Of a stretch of 64,000 nt of DNA, positions 45,969 through 56,280 are shown piece by piece. The notes beneath the pieces were generated by a model. That model was not told the DNA's origin, did not search any database, and saw nothing but the letters and a program-made list of their open reading frames with translations. Numbering within the stretch: position 1 is the first letter of the stretch; every line of letters begins with the position of its first letter. Origin of the DNA: Limnanthes douglasii subsp. nivea (lineage: Eukaryota > Streptophyta > Magnoliopsida > Brassicales > Limnanthaceae). Location of the stretch: the NCBI GenBank assembly GCA_036936605.1, contig JAUPFV010000002.1:269646770-269710769 (forward strand). Direction: 5' to 3'. The position numbers were made by a program, and so were the translations under genes.

Positions 45969-48900
45969 TTAGTCTAGGAGTCTGAAGTAGCCCAAGTTCA
46001 AGCTTTCTAGCAGTAGAATAGCATTGAGTGGGCTAGGAGAGTTCATTCCCTTGAATGAACAGTCTTTCTTCCGTTCCAAAGCAAACTTAACAATCCAATC
46101 AGCAGCACCATTTTCTTCTCTATAAATATGTTTTAAATTCATCTTTGAGGTTATCAAATTTTGGATAAAAACCATGGGTACTTATTGTATGCTAACATGT
46201 TAAATAATTGTAATGAATCAATATCAATGTCAATCTCTATCAAGTAATTCCTTTGACAGTATCTTAGTCCATATAACAAAGCTAATGATTCAACAACTAA
46301 GGGTGAGCATTTACCAATCAGAATACCTTGTTCTCGTATTAATTCACCACTAGAGTTTCTTAAAATAAAGCCACTGCTAGACTCCCCAGAATTAAGTGAG
46401 GAGCCATCACAGTTAAGCTTTAGTCTATTAATAGAAGGTGGGTGCCATTTTATATATAGACATGATTTTCTGTCTGAGACATGGTTAATACATTCTAGAT
46501 TATTTTCTATCTTTACTTTTAACATGTTCCAAAAATAATTAGTCTAGTATTCATTAACCCTAGTTTTTGTATACCAAGTGTTTGATATATTAGGAGTTAA
46601 CTGGATTAGAGCATTACAATCAAACTATTTATCTAAGAAGAAATCAACATTCCCTTTCCCAATTACCCAGAATATGTTTTCATCTGCTTTAGTTCTAACT
46701 TTTATCATTCTTTTCCATATTCTAGAATTTGATTGCTTAGGTAGGACTTGTAATGGATGTAGTTTTGAGCCGTATATATTAATTAATAAGTTTTCCCATA
46801 AAGTATTGTTAGCCCTAAAATTAAACCACAATTTGTGAGACAATGCTTCTTGTAGTGTAGAGAGGTCTTTAAGATTTAGGCCATTCTCATTAAAAGATTT
46901 ACACAATCTAGACCATTTTGTCCATATAATGTTTTTATTATTTCTGTGTGACCCCATAAAAACTTATTTAGGCGTTTATTGATTCTATTGATTATTGATT
47001 TTGGTATTGTGATACACTGCATGTAGTAAAAAGGGTAAGCTAGCAAGACTGATTTGATCAAAATCAGTCTGCCACCAAAGGATAAAGACTTAGAGTTCCA
47101 ATGTTCTATATTATTTCTGATCTTATTAATGATTTCATCATAGTATGAAGTTTTATTCTTTAGAAATATTGGTATACCTAGGTGTTTAAAAGGTAATATG
47201 CTATAATTAAAACCAAGTAAGAGTTCAAGAGTCCTAATTCTTTGTATGGTTAAGGTTGATGGAGCAACAAAGGTAGTTTTCTGTAAGTTAATTTGCTGAC
47301 AAGATAAGATTTGATAAGCTTTCATAAAGTTTCTTATCTTTTTTAAGTTTCTAATTGATCCATTTAAAAATAATAGGACATCGTCAGCAAATGCTAAACA
47401 ATTTATAGTTATAGAGCTTCTAGTCTTAAAGAATAAGTTGGGATCTAATGTTATACTCTTATTTACTCCTCTAATAAGAAATTCCTCGGCTAGTATGAAG
47501 AGGGAGGGGGATAGAGGATCCCTCTTCCTAATTCCATTGAAGATTTGAAATAACCATATGCTATACCATTAACAATCACAGAATATTGGATGTGTTCCAT
47601 ACTTTTTTTAACTAAATTGATCACTTGGTTATTAAAACAAAAATATTTCATTACATGGTAAATGAAATTAAAATTAAGTTTGTCAAAAGCTTTTTTCATA
47701 TCCAAGTAAATTATTATATTACTACCCCTCTGTTTTTTATTTAGATCATGAACTAACTCTTGTGTGAATATGATATTTTTCTGTATAGTTATATTAGGGA
47801 CATAAGCCCCTTGTTCTTTAGAAATTAGATTGGGAAGTATTATAATTAATTTGTTATTTATAAGCTTTGATATGATTCTGTTAAAAACATAGCGCAAACT
47901 AATTGGTCTGAACTCAGACCAAGTTTTAGCAGAATGTTTCTTTGGTATTAAACATATGGAAGTAGCAAACATTCCTTTTGGGAAGTTAGGTTTGTTAAAA
48001 TAGTCAGAGATAGCATTTACTAAGTTATCTTTAATTATGTGCCAGCATTCAATATAGAATCTGGAGTTGAAACCATCAACTCCAGACACACTGCAACTAT
48101 TGAGGCTCTTAAGTACTTTATCTGTCTCTTCTATTGTAGGTTTAGCTAACATTGACTCATTGTCTAGGTCAGAAACTAATTGTGGCATAATGTTAGATGG
48201 GAAATCAGGGATAGGGTCATCTATTTTGGTATTTAGTAGTTCTTGAAAATAAGTAACAACAGATTCACCTATTTGTTTTTTATCATCTAGAATGATATTT
48301 TTGTCAATGATCTCATCTATCATATTTCTACATCTTTTCTTTTTAACAAAATTGTGAAATATTTTAGTGTTTTTATCTCCATCCTTTGACCATTTGGAGG
48401 CACTCTTTTGTTTCCAGTATGTTTCTTCCCTAGCCATTAAAACTAAATGTTTAGACTTTAACTCAGCTTATGGAGTAAGAAGACTCTAATATCCTTTCAA
48501 GTAAGCTAATTTCCTCTTCAGTTTTCTCAATACAATAAAAAATGTTACAAAATATATCTTTATTTCAAGTTTTTAAGTGTTTTTTAGTCTTCTAAGTTTA
48601 AACCAGAATAAATGAATGAAAGAGCTGGTATATGGTGATGTATCTAGTTGGATATTCTAGTTACTTTCAACTGTTGATATGAAGTTTGGGTGACTTAACC
48701 ACATGTTTTGTAACCTGAAATGTGACTTATGTTCAGTTGACACTGATGATACTGAAATTATTAAGGGTGAGTGATCTGACCCTGTTCTGGTCAGATGTCT
48801 CACCCTAGTTACATCAAAATATTCTCTCCACCTATCATTATGTAATACCCGGTCTAGTCTTCCCCACTTATGGTTGTTTGTCCAAGTAAAATTAGAGCCT

Positions 48901-49427
48901 GAGAATCCTGGATCCTCAAGTTTACAGTCAAGTGTCATATTATTAAAGTCTTCCATTGAGTTCATACACAGTGTAACACAATTAAGTTATTCACTAGCAT
49001 AAGAGATGGTGTTAAAATCTCCAACCACTAGCCATGGGTCATTACTGTTATTATTGGACAGGTCTCTCAGTTGATTCCACATGGTTCTTCTTTGAAATCT
49101 TTTACATTTTGCGTATACTATGGTAATCAAAAACTCTTTCAAAGAGTCAGAATGGTTTACCACAATATGAACTAATTGATCAGATTCTAAGACTATGTTA
49201 ATTTTGTAAGAGTTTCTCCAAAACAGCCAAATTTTATTATTAGTATTGCCAAAGTAGTGATCAAAACCTAGTTTTTAAGAAGTTTTTTCAATTTTTTCAA
49301 TAGAAATCATAGGTTCTTGAAGAACTATGAGATCTATTGAGAATTATTTAGTTATATATCTTATTCTTCTGATAGTGTTAAGGTTTCCAACACCTCTGGC
49401 ATTCTAATTTAAGAAAGAAACTGTCAT
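45969..49427 (-). pseudogene. LINE-3 ORF2: endonuclease, RT, RNase H
   Basis: Endonuclease 49427-48657: NARGVGN, VLQEPM (catalytic Glu), LVVGDFNTI, GSDHSPL, with in-frame stops near its start. RT 48437-46876: IPKKHSAKTWSEFRPISL, LDMKKAFDKL (first Asp), RKRDPLSPSLFIL after a frameshift near 47520, FADD at 47380-47394, GFNYSILPFKHLGIP. Zinc-RVT 46957-46625 (SRLCKSFNENGLNL, SRIWKRMIKV). RNase H 46525-45969: LNCDGSS, ESLALLYGL, DIDSLQL, EENGAADWIVKFA, so all four acidic positions are present. Would nick DNA and reverse transcribe its own RNA in place; several frameshifts inactivate it. Confidence 0.85.
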
Positions 49428-50909
49428 TTTTTAGTATTTTTTGAGGATCTTACAGATCCTTTAAAAGTTATTGGCTTATTGATCAGATTACACTTCTGAC
49501 TTTTAATTCTTGTTTTATTTGATTTTTTATGCCCTATATGTTTAAACTTTTCTTTCTGTTTAGCTACTGGAGAGTTTGGTAAGCTTAAATTTTGTCTATC
49601 AGTAGAAATTTCACAAAAGTCTTTATCAGAGAAGTTATCCTCATTTAAAATATTGAAAGTATTGCTTAAATTTATAGATTGCATAGCTTCAATTACATCA
49701 ATATCATTAATATCAGGAGGATTCGTATCTTGATTAAAGACCAAGCAATTTTCTTTTAAGTTTAGCCTTTTTTATAAAGACTTTTCAATGTTATTTCCAT
49801 GAGTCTCACTTTGATCTTTTTGATTATTTCCCACAGGTTCATTTATTTCTTGTTCACTAGATACTATCACAGATTTAACTTTGGGAATCCATTTCTCTTT
49901 CTGTTTTTTTATCAATTTCTCTTGTAAATTGTTGATTTTTAGATTTTAGTTCCTCTATTTTACAAACATTCTCTCTGGTCCTAAATATCTACAGTTTTTA
50001 CAATATGCAGGTTTGTCATTATAAATGACATCTTGCCAGTATCCGTCTCGATCACCAAGGCTTATCCAAAGTCTTTGGGGAAGGAGACTTGAGGTATCTA
50101 CTACTGTCCAGGCTTTACAGAGGTTGAAACTTGCACAGTTTCTTTTAGGTATCCATATTGTTAAAGGCAGACCAATTGCCTTTGAAATATGTTCAATTGT
50201 ATCTGGGTTATACATAATTTCAGGGATTTTAGGAAAGGAAATCCAAAATGGAGTCAAAGGGGACTCCAGTTTGGGGTAAAAATAAGTGGTCCATCTAAGA
50301 ATTCTAAAAGAAAATTGACCTATGGTTCTATCTGTTCGTTTCCAGAAAGTTTTAACATCATTCATATTGTCAAATTCCACAAAGATGTGTCTATAGTCCC
50401 ATTTATAGGTACTAAATTTTCCTATGAACCTAAAGGTATCCAAGAAAGCCCTAAAATCTATGACAGAAGGCGATCCATAGGAAAATTTTGCTATTAAAGT
50501 AAATTTCGCTAAAGAAGAAAGTGTAGACTTATCTGATTCGTCAAATTTGACGAAGGTGTAGTCTTTCTCGACTCCGCTTGTGACTCTTGCATGGATAAAT
50601 CCTTGATGACTTCTACCATTAGCTTCTGGATCTAACCTCTCTGTGTTATTTTTCAGCATGTCCATGTATGTTGAAGAGTTGCTTCTGGCACCCTGGTGCT
50701 TCTTCTTCAGTCCTCTTCTGAGTCGTTTGTTCCTCTTCAAAAATCGGGTTTTCGAATATATGGTCTTGAGCAACAGGATGTTGCATGTCGTCGATCAATC
50801 GATTTTGATTCGTTATGAGCTTAGGGAAGGTTTTTTGGTTATGGATTAGGTGGATGGATTTAGGGTTATTTCGCTCTTCGAGAGGAAAAGCTGAAATTGG
50901 GGACTGCAT
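49424..50909 (-). pseudogene. LINE-3 ORF1: DUF4283-like, zinc knuckle
   Basis: Starts MQSPISAF at 50909. DUF4283-like domain at ~50640-50100 (FTLIAKFSYGSPSV, HIFVEFDNMNDVKTFWKRTD, ILRWTTYFYPKLESPLTPFW), then a decayed knuckle (CKNCRYLG) at ~50000-49970. The C-terminal Lys-rich part at 49744-49424 ends SSKNTKK. A frameshift lies between 50773 and 50646 and stops near 49955. The final TGA overlaps the ATG of ORF2. Confidence 0.78.
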
Positions 50910-51010
50910 CAGTAGAGAAGTTGCTAGGGTTGACGTGAAGGAGGTGAAGGAGGCCTCCGGTTTGAGTTAAGGCCTTGAAACCAAGAAACCCGTTTCTTGG
51001 TTCTTGGAGC

Positions 51011-51359
51011 CCATCCTCTAAGATATATGTATATGAAATCTAATCCTACTTTAATACAAGGATTATATTAAATTTTGATTGTTTTTTTAATACTACAAAC
51101 TCTTAAGTTTAATTTTATTTAATTTCGACACTTGTTTATTTCATTAATTTATTTTTATATGTCCATTTAAAAAATGTTAGAATTTTAAAATTCGTTGTTA
51201 AGTCACTTACCATGTCGCTGATGGTATGGTTATTGTTTTTTAAAATTTTACTACATGACTTTTTCTTTTTCATATTAACTTTCTATCTGTTATATATGTG
51301 TACTGACATTTTAAAAAAAAATTGGTAAATTATAGTTTATCATAAATCTCATTCATGAG
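51011..51359. other. AT-rich, no gene seen
   Basis: No recognisable feature between the LINE-3 5' end and the minisatellite. Confidence 0.4.
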
Positions 51360-52165
51360 GATGAAGTCCTGATGATGAGGTCCTGAAGATAAGTTGAGAA
51401 TGACTAGCCAAGCTGAGCTAAACATGAAAATTCGAACTGAGCATAACGAGAGGAGTTTGTTCATGACAAGGCGAGCTTAGCTGAGCATGCCAAACCAAGC
51501 TGAGCATGTAAGATAAGGCTAATCATGACGAGGCAAGCTGAGCTAAGCATGTCGGGACGAGTTGATCATGACAAGATGAGCTAAGCATAACATGTCGAGT
51601 CGAGATGAGCATGACGAGACGAGTTGAGCATAACATGTCGAGTCGAGATGAGCATGACGAGATGAGTTAAGCTGAGCATGACTAGATGATCCAAGCTGAG
51701 CATACTAAGTCGAGCTAAACATGAAGATATGAGCTAAACATGATGAGACAAGGTTGAGCATAACGATATGAGGTTGATCGTGATGAGGCGAGCGAGTTGA
51801 TCATACCAAGTCGAGGTGAGCATGATGAGACGAGTTGAGTTGAGCATGCCGAACCGAGCTACGCATGACGAGATGAGCTGAGCTGAGCATGACGAGATGA
51901 GCTGAGCTGAGTATGCTGAGTCGAGCCAATCACAGTAAGGCGAGGCTGATCATGGTATGATAAGATAAGTATGATGAGCTAAGCTTAGCATGTCGAGCTG
52001 AGCTGAGCAGAGTATGTCAATTTAAGCTAAGCATGATGAGACGAGATGAGCATGACAAACGGATCTCAACATGAAGAGACGAGCTAAGTTGAGCATGTCG
52101 AGCCGAGTTAAGCAATACGAGACGAGCTAAACATGACGATATGAGCTGAGCATGATGAGATCCTT
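51360..52165. repeat. GAGCATG/GAGCTGAG minisatellite
   Basis: About 800 bp of degenerate short units built from GAGCTGAGCATGACGAGA, AAGCTGAGCATG and CATGTCGAGTCGAG. GAGCAT or a close variant recurs every ~18-24 bp, and a ~40-50 bp higher period is visible (e.g. AACATGTCGAGTCGAGATG twice near 51590 and 51635). GC-richer than the flanks, strongly purine-biased on +, no long open frame on either strand. Confidence 0.9.
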
Positions 52166-53960
52166 AACCATATATCACGTTTTATCACTATTCGGGTATT
52201 ATATCCCCATCAGGGTTCCTTTTAGTCCTTGAGTTATAGTATAATGAAATGTAAGAAATAAAAAATTATCAAATATAATGTCGGGATAGTGTAAATCTAT
52301 CATCTGATAATCTTACGCTTCTGATTTGTTGATTGTGGTAGCTTTATTATCACGACTGAAATTGTTATCTTGTTTGTCGAGGCTCCATACTTTGCTTCTT
52401 GGTTGAAGATGGACGAGTAGCCCCTTAGTTATTTCTAAAGGATTAAGTAAAGACTATACTTAGCGATATCATCCAACTACTTGACTTATATGTATGTTAG
52501 CTTCGTTCATGAATATTTCATGATTCTTGGGAAATATCTATATGGACCAATTGTCTCTTCATAACTTCATTTTTATCTTAGTGACATACTTATTTTAGCA
52601 ACATATTTGTGTTTTCATTCTCCTCACGGGGGTCAGTATATACTAAACTTATGAAGCAAGGCACATTATGACCTCTTGCTTGACCGTATAGGCTCCGTCT
52701 ATGAATTAGTTTGCTAATTGATATTTTAAGTCATGGCTCAATATTGCCTATTTCATGGCCTCTTACATTTTGCAGTCACGTTTGATTTACTAACCAATTT
52801 GCTAATTTGATATTTTAAGTTAGGGTTCAGTATGGCCTCTTGTGTGACCTGTTGCACGTTTTAGTTAGGCTTGGTTTATTAACCAGTTCATAAATTTGAT
52901 ACTTTAATGCATGGCTTCGTATGCCCTTTTGCATGGCCTCTTACACTCTTAATGGGGGTTTTGTTTATCAGTGTAGGCGACCCTCATCGTCATTTATATG
53001 AAAATAATTTGACTTATAGCCTTTGTATCATGAACATGACTTGGCTGATAGGTTTTCTATCATGGATATCACGTGCATACGTTTACGAAGATCATTTGGC
53101 TTTTCGTCTTACTATCATGAAGATGGGTTGAAACTTGTCATTTTAGGGATTATTGCACGGTTTTAGTTTTGTTAATGACAAAATTTGGCTTATATCCTCA
53201 TAAAATTATGCATAATTTATGTTATATTTATGTCAAATGAGATTAAAGGTTTTTATATATGCGAAACGATGAATTCTTCTTATATATGCATTCTCACTAA
53301 TATGCCTTTATGATGAATAATTTGAGTTATAAAATATACATCATTTTTGTTGGATGAATTATTCAGGTTTGATGATTAAGTTGACACAATGCCTTGTCCA
53401 TAATATCAGATGAGACGAAGGTCGAGTTATGTAAATTTTAATGTTTTGTAGACCGAGCCATGAGTTGATACTCTTGTTTGGAAAATAACTAATGTTTGGT
53501 TTGTCAGTCATTCCAAATCCTACTTCTCTAGTCGACGAGGAGAAAAAACTAATAGAAACATGTATAATTCCAATGCGAGACTCCAATTTCCTCGAAAATT
53601 TGAAGAAGGCATAGTATATTATTGTTCTTGAGAAATGGACTTCATTAGATGCATACGATATCATATCATGGAATCAAGGGAAATTATGATGGTCTTTGTA
53701 TGATAAGATACTTTTGTGGATTTAGGATCATTCGATACAGGATCATTCCACTTGCAAATTTACAATCTCTAATCAGCTCCGTCACATCATTTGTATCAAT
53801 CCATATCACCAAATGTTTTGGATCATTTTAATCTTCAAGAAATATAGCTACGTCTGTATATGGAATGTGGTTCTTTTGTAGGTAAATAAAAAAAATAGGC
53901 TGAAGGTCGAATGGCTATGGTGGCAAAGAAAGATTGTGAAATAATAGATTCACTAAAGAA
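52166..53960. other. No gene recognised; degenerate ~90-bp repeat
   Basis: Short open frames only. Between ~52700 and 52950 a unit with AATTTGATATTTTAAG and ATGGCCTCTTACA-like parts recurs about three times at ~86-92-bp spacing. Nothing else identified. Confidence 0.45.
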
Positions 53961-53969
53961 GAAGATCAT

Positions 53970-54315
53970 AATCTAGTGTAGGGCACTCGGAAACGAGGGG
54001 TCAGAAACCGAGAATTCTTAGACAAAGATCTTGAAGATGAAGCCTCTATAACTAAGGGTTCTAAAACCGAAGGGTATTCTGGCTAAGGCTTCTGTAACTG
54101 AGGGGTCTCCAAGAAATGGATCTTGAAGATGAGGCTTCTGTAACCGAGGGGTCTCCAAGATATATAAATAAAGAAAAGTGTTTAGTAGTTACAAATACAA
54201 ATAAATGAGTTTTTATAATAATAACCTATGAAAATATGTATTATATATATATATATACACTTGTCACACTTGTAAACACAAGCAAAATCTTATTTCTTCT
54301 TCAAGTTTTCTAACT
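53970..54315 (+). mobile_element. Probable copia LTR
   Basis: Ends just before a Met-tRNA-type primer site. Contains a ~58-bp duplicated segment (ATCTTGAAGATGAGGCTTCT, then GTAACCGAGGGGTCTCC) and a TATATATA run at 54244-54257. The left end is uncertain; no second LTR seen. Confidence 0.45.
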
Positions 54316-54327
54316 TGGTATCAAAGC
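54316..54327 (+). other. Copia primer-binding site (initiator tRNA-Met type)
   Basis: TGGTATCAAAGC, one base from the common plant copia primer site TGGTATCAGAGC. Confidence 0.85.
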
Positions 54328-54339
54328 AAAAATAGCCAA

Positions 54340-55033
54340 CGTCATAAACTCACCATCTTTAAGTACTGATTCTGGTGCTTCTGGATGTCTTTTACCTCAT
54401 ACAAATACAAATAAAAAATCTCAAATTACATTGATGAGTAACTAAAACAACCCTATGAAGGTAAATTACTCAAACTACCTATTACAGAAATCCATCATAT
54501 GATGACTGGTAATACAAGGACCAACTGTTGTTGGGCTGACTGTTTACTACTATATCACTAGAGATTGTTGCTCAATTACTAGATCAAGAATCTTACAAAG
54601 AACTGTGAGATGCCTTAGCAAGGCTCTTTGGCTCACAAACTAGTGCCAAATTTACCTAGTTTAAGAGTGAATTCCACAGGATCCGGAAACAAGGTCAGAC
54701 TACGGGAGAGTACTTTGCGAGAATGAAACCAATATATGAAAACATTTCCTCCACCATTATGTACTATGAGTACTGATTACCTAATATCTCAGGTTCTTGC
54801 TGGTCTTGACTCAGACTACACCCCTATTATGGTGAGTCTTACTGATAAGAATGATCTTAATTTGGTGGATCTACAGACTTCTCTGCTAATATTTGAAAGC
54901 AAGTTAGAATAGTTATCCACAATGCAAATCGTTATGGTCAATTTTGCTATGACTTCTACTAATGGCCACTCAAATGAAAAAAATAAGTCACAGTGATGTA
55001 ATAATTGATAGTCCGAGAAATCTTTGGAGGATA
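54340..55033 (+). pseudogene. Copia gag fragment, cut by LTR of Tat copy B
   Basis: Broken frames with the UBN2-type gag pattern: a stretch meaning HRIRKQGQTTGEYFARMKPI around 54670-54735, VLAGLDSDYTPIMVSLTDKN at 54795-54850, LQTSLLIFESKLE. A Cys-containing remnant at the position of the zinc knuckle is interrupted at 55033|55034 by TGTTAGAG. Everything downstream (protease, integrase, RT) is absent here. Confidence 0.75.
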
Positions 55034-55381
55034 TGTTAGAGTAAAACAATGTTTAGAGGATTAAATTCGTAATATAAACTACTTAGTGAATACTTGCAGA
55101 GAGAAGCTCCATATTTTATAGAGAGAAAGTTATATGTAATAATAGTGTAATCATTCATCAATCACCCTTCTCCAAAAGGGTGTGGTGCTTTTATAGTATA
55201 TTTATTGGGTTCCACATGTCCAAACAAGTCACTAATTATGGTCCCGTCCTCAATTGTTGTTTCTGACAAATTAATCATTTTGTACTACATAATTATCAAT
55301 TACTCCTAAAACACTTTCTTTATGTCAAATTGTACCCTTAACTTTCTAAAGTCTTTTAGTTGAATTATTCTTCCCTTATCA
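55034..55381 (-). mobile_element. 3' LTR of Tat copy B
   Basis: On +: TGTTAGAGTAAAAC to TTCCCTTATCA, 348 bp, with a minus-strand TATA-like ACTATAAAAG near 55190-55200. Same ends as LTR C. Inserted into copia gag; left flank GGATA, partner flank outside the window. Confidence 0.8.
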
Positions 55382-55396
55382 GTAGCCCCCCAGTCC
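55382..55396 (-). other. Polypurine tract of Tat copy B
   Basis: Minus strand GACTGGGGGGCTAC next to the LTR start TGATAAGG. Matches copy C. Confidence 0.82.
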
Positions 55397-56280
55397 TTGT
55401 GAATATGTTCAAACAAGGACTATTGTATGACCCATCTTATCTTTGTCGAACTACTTGGTGCTTTAACTTGTTAATTTTTCGAGTGTAAAACCTCTCCTCG
55501 GATGCAGAATGTATCTCTTTGAATTGAAATTGTTATTCCTCATCAAAATTTGTCAACCATTTCACAAGAAAGGAAATATTCCACAAACGTTTGACCCAAA
55601 AAATATTCTTCGAATATTTGAGCAAATGGATCTCCCTCAAATCCTCGAATAAGGAAATTTTCCTCAAACTTTTGACCCAAAAAATCCTCCTTAAATTCTT
55701 CTTTGGGCTTTGATTTGTCTGTTAACAAACGATACCTTCGGATTTTGACTGTTCTTTTAACATCCATACCAATCGTTTTCCCAAAATGTTCCTCATTTGT
55801 GACATCATTAACACTTCTGAGACCACCAATGAGAATGCTCTCCTCTTGTCAGATGTCAATTTGGATGCCCCTTCCGTGTCATCCTTTTTTACACGAACTA
55901 GCCTAGGGGCGACGCATCCCTATGCACTTATTGCACCTATCCTGGACAATTTACCCCTAGGAAAACAACCCTTCATCACCTTGGGCCTCGTTATCCCTCA
56001 GAGCCCATTCCTCTTCTCGAAAGATAAAGTTCTGAAACAAATACACTAGAGAGAGAACTGGTTTATGCCAAAGAACTTTCGTATTCGAGAGTGTTTAACA
56101 ATTAGTCAAAAATTAAAAAAAAGAAAAGAGTTCCCAGTTCGTACGTGGAACCAGAGTCCCAAACACCCATTATTACGTACTATGGTGTCTTGCCTTCCTT
56201 AGATACTTCCACCACAATTATCCCTTTGAATATCTATTCGCAGCCCCTAGTCACACTTGTTCAACAATTGACAAGAGTGA
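55397..56280 (+). other. Leader region of antisense ORF, copy B
   Basis: Between polypurine tract and antisense ORF. Contains a repeated CTTTTGACCCAAAAAAT pair (55560-55690) and an 87-codon open frame at 55786-56049 with no recognisable domain. No clear TATA box. Confidence 0.4.

Larger units (their letters stand above)
45713..51010 (-). mobile_element. LINE-3, near full-length plant L1 element
   Basis: About 5.3 kb: ORF1 (50909-49424) and ORF2 (49427-45969) with endonuclease, RT, zinc-RVT and RNase H in the usual plant L1 order, then a 3' non-coding region. The 5' end is taken near 51010, upstream of ORF1. No target duplication was identified. Confidence 0.8.

Noticed and set aside
45969..46525. 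RNase H fragment as a host RNase H gene
   Set aside because: Continuous with LINE-3 RT and zinc-RVT parts on the same strand; normal C-terminal domain of plant L1 ORF2.
50025..50497. Plus-strand open frames across LINE-3 ORF1
   Set aside because: Antisense shadows of the ORF1 coding region.
51360..52165. CRISPR array
   Set aside because: Units vary and there are no unique spacers of constant length; the context is eukaryotic.
55786..56049. 87-codon open frame as a separate gene
   Set aside because: No domain, no promoter, and lies in the leader between polypurine tract and antisense ORF; chance cannot be excluded.
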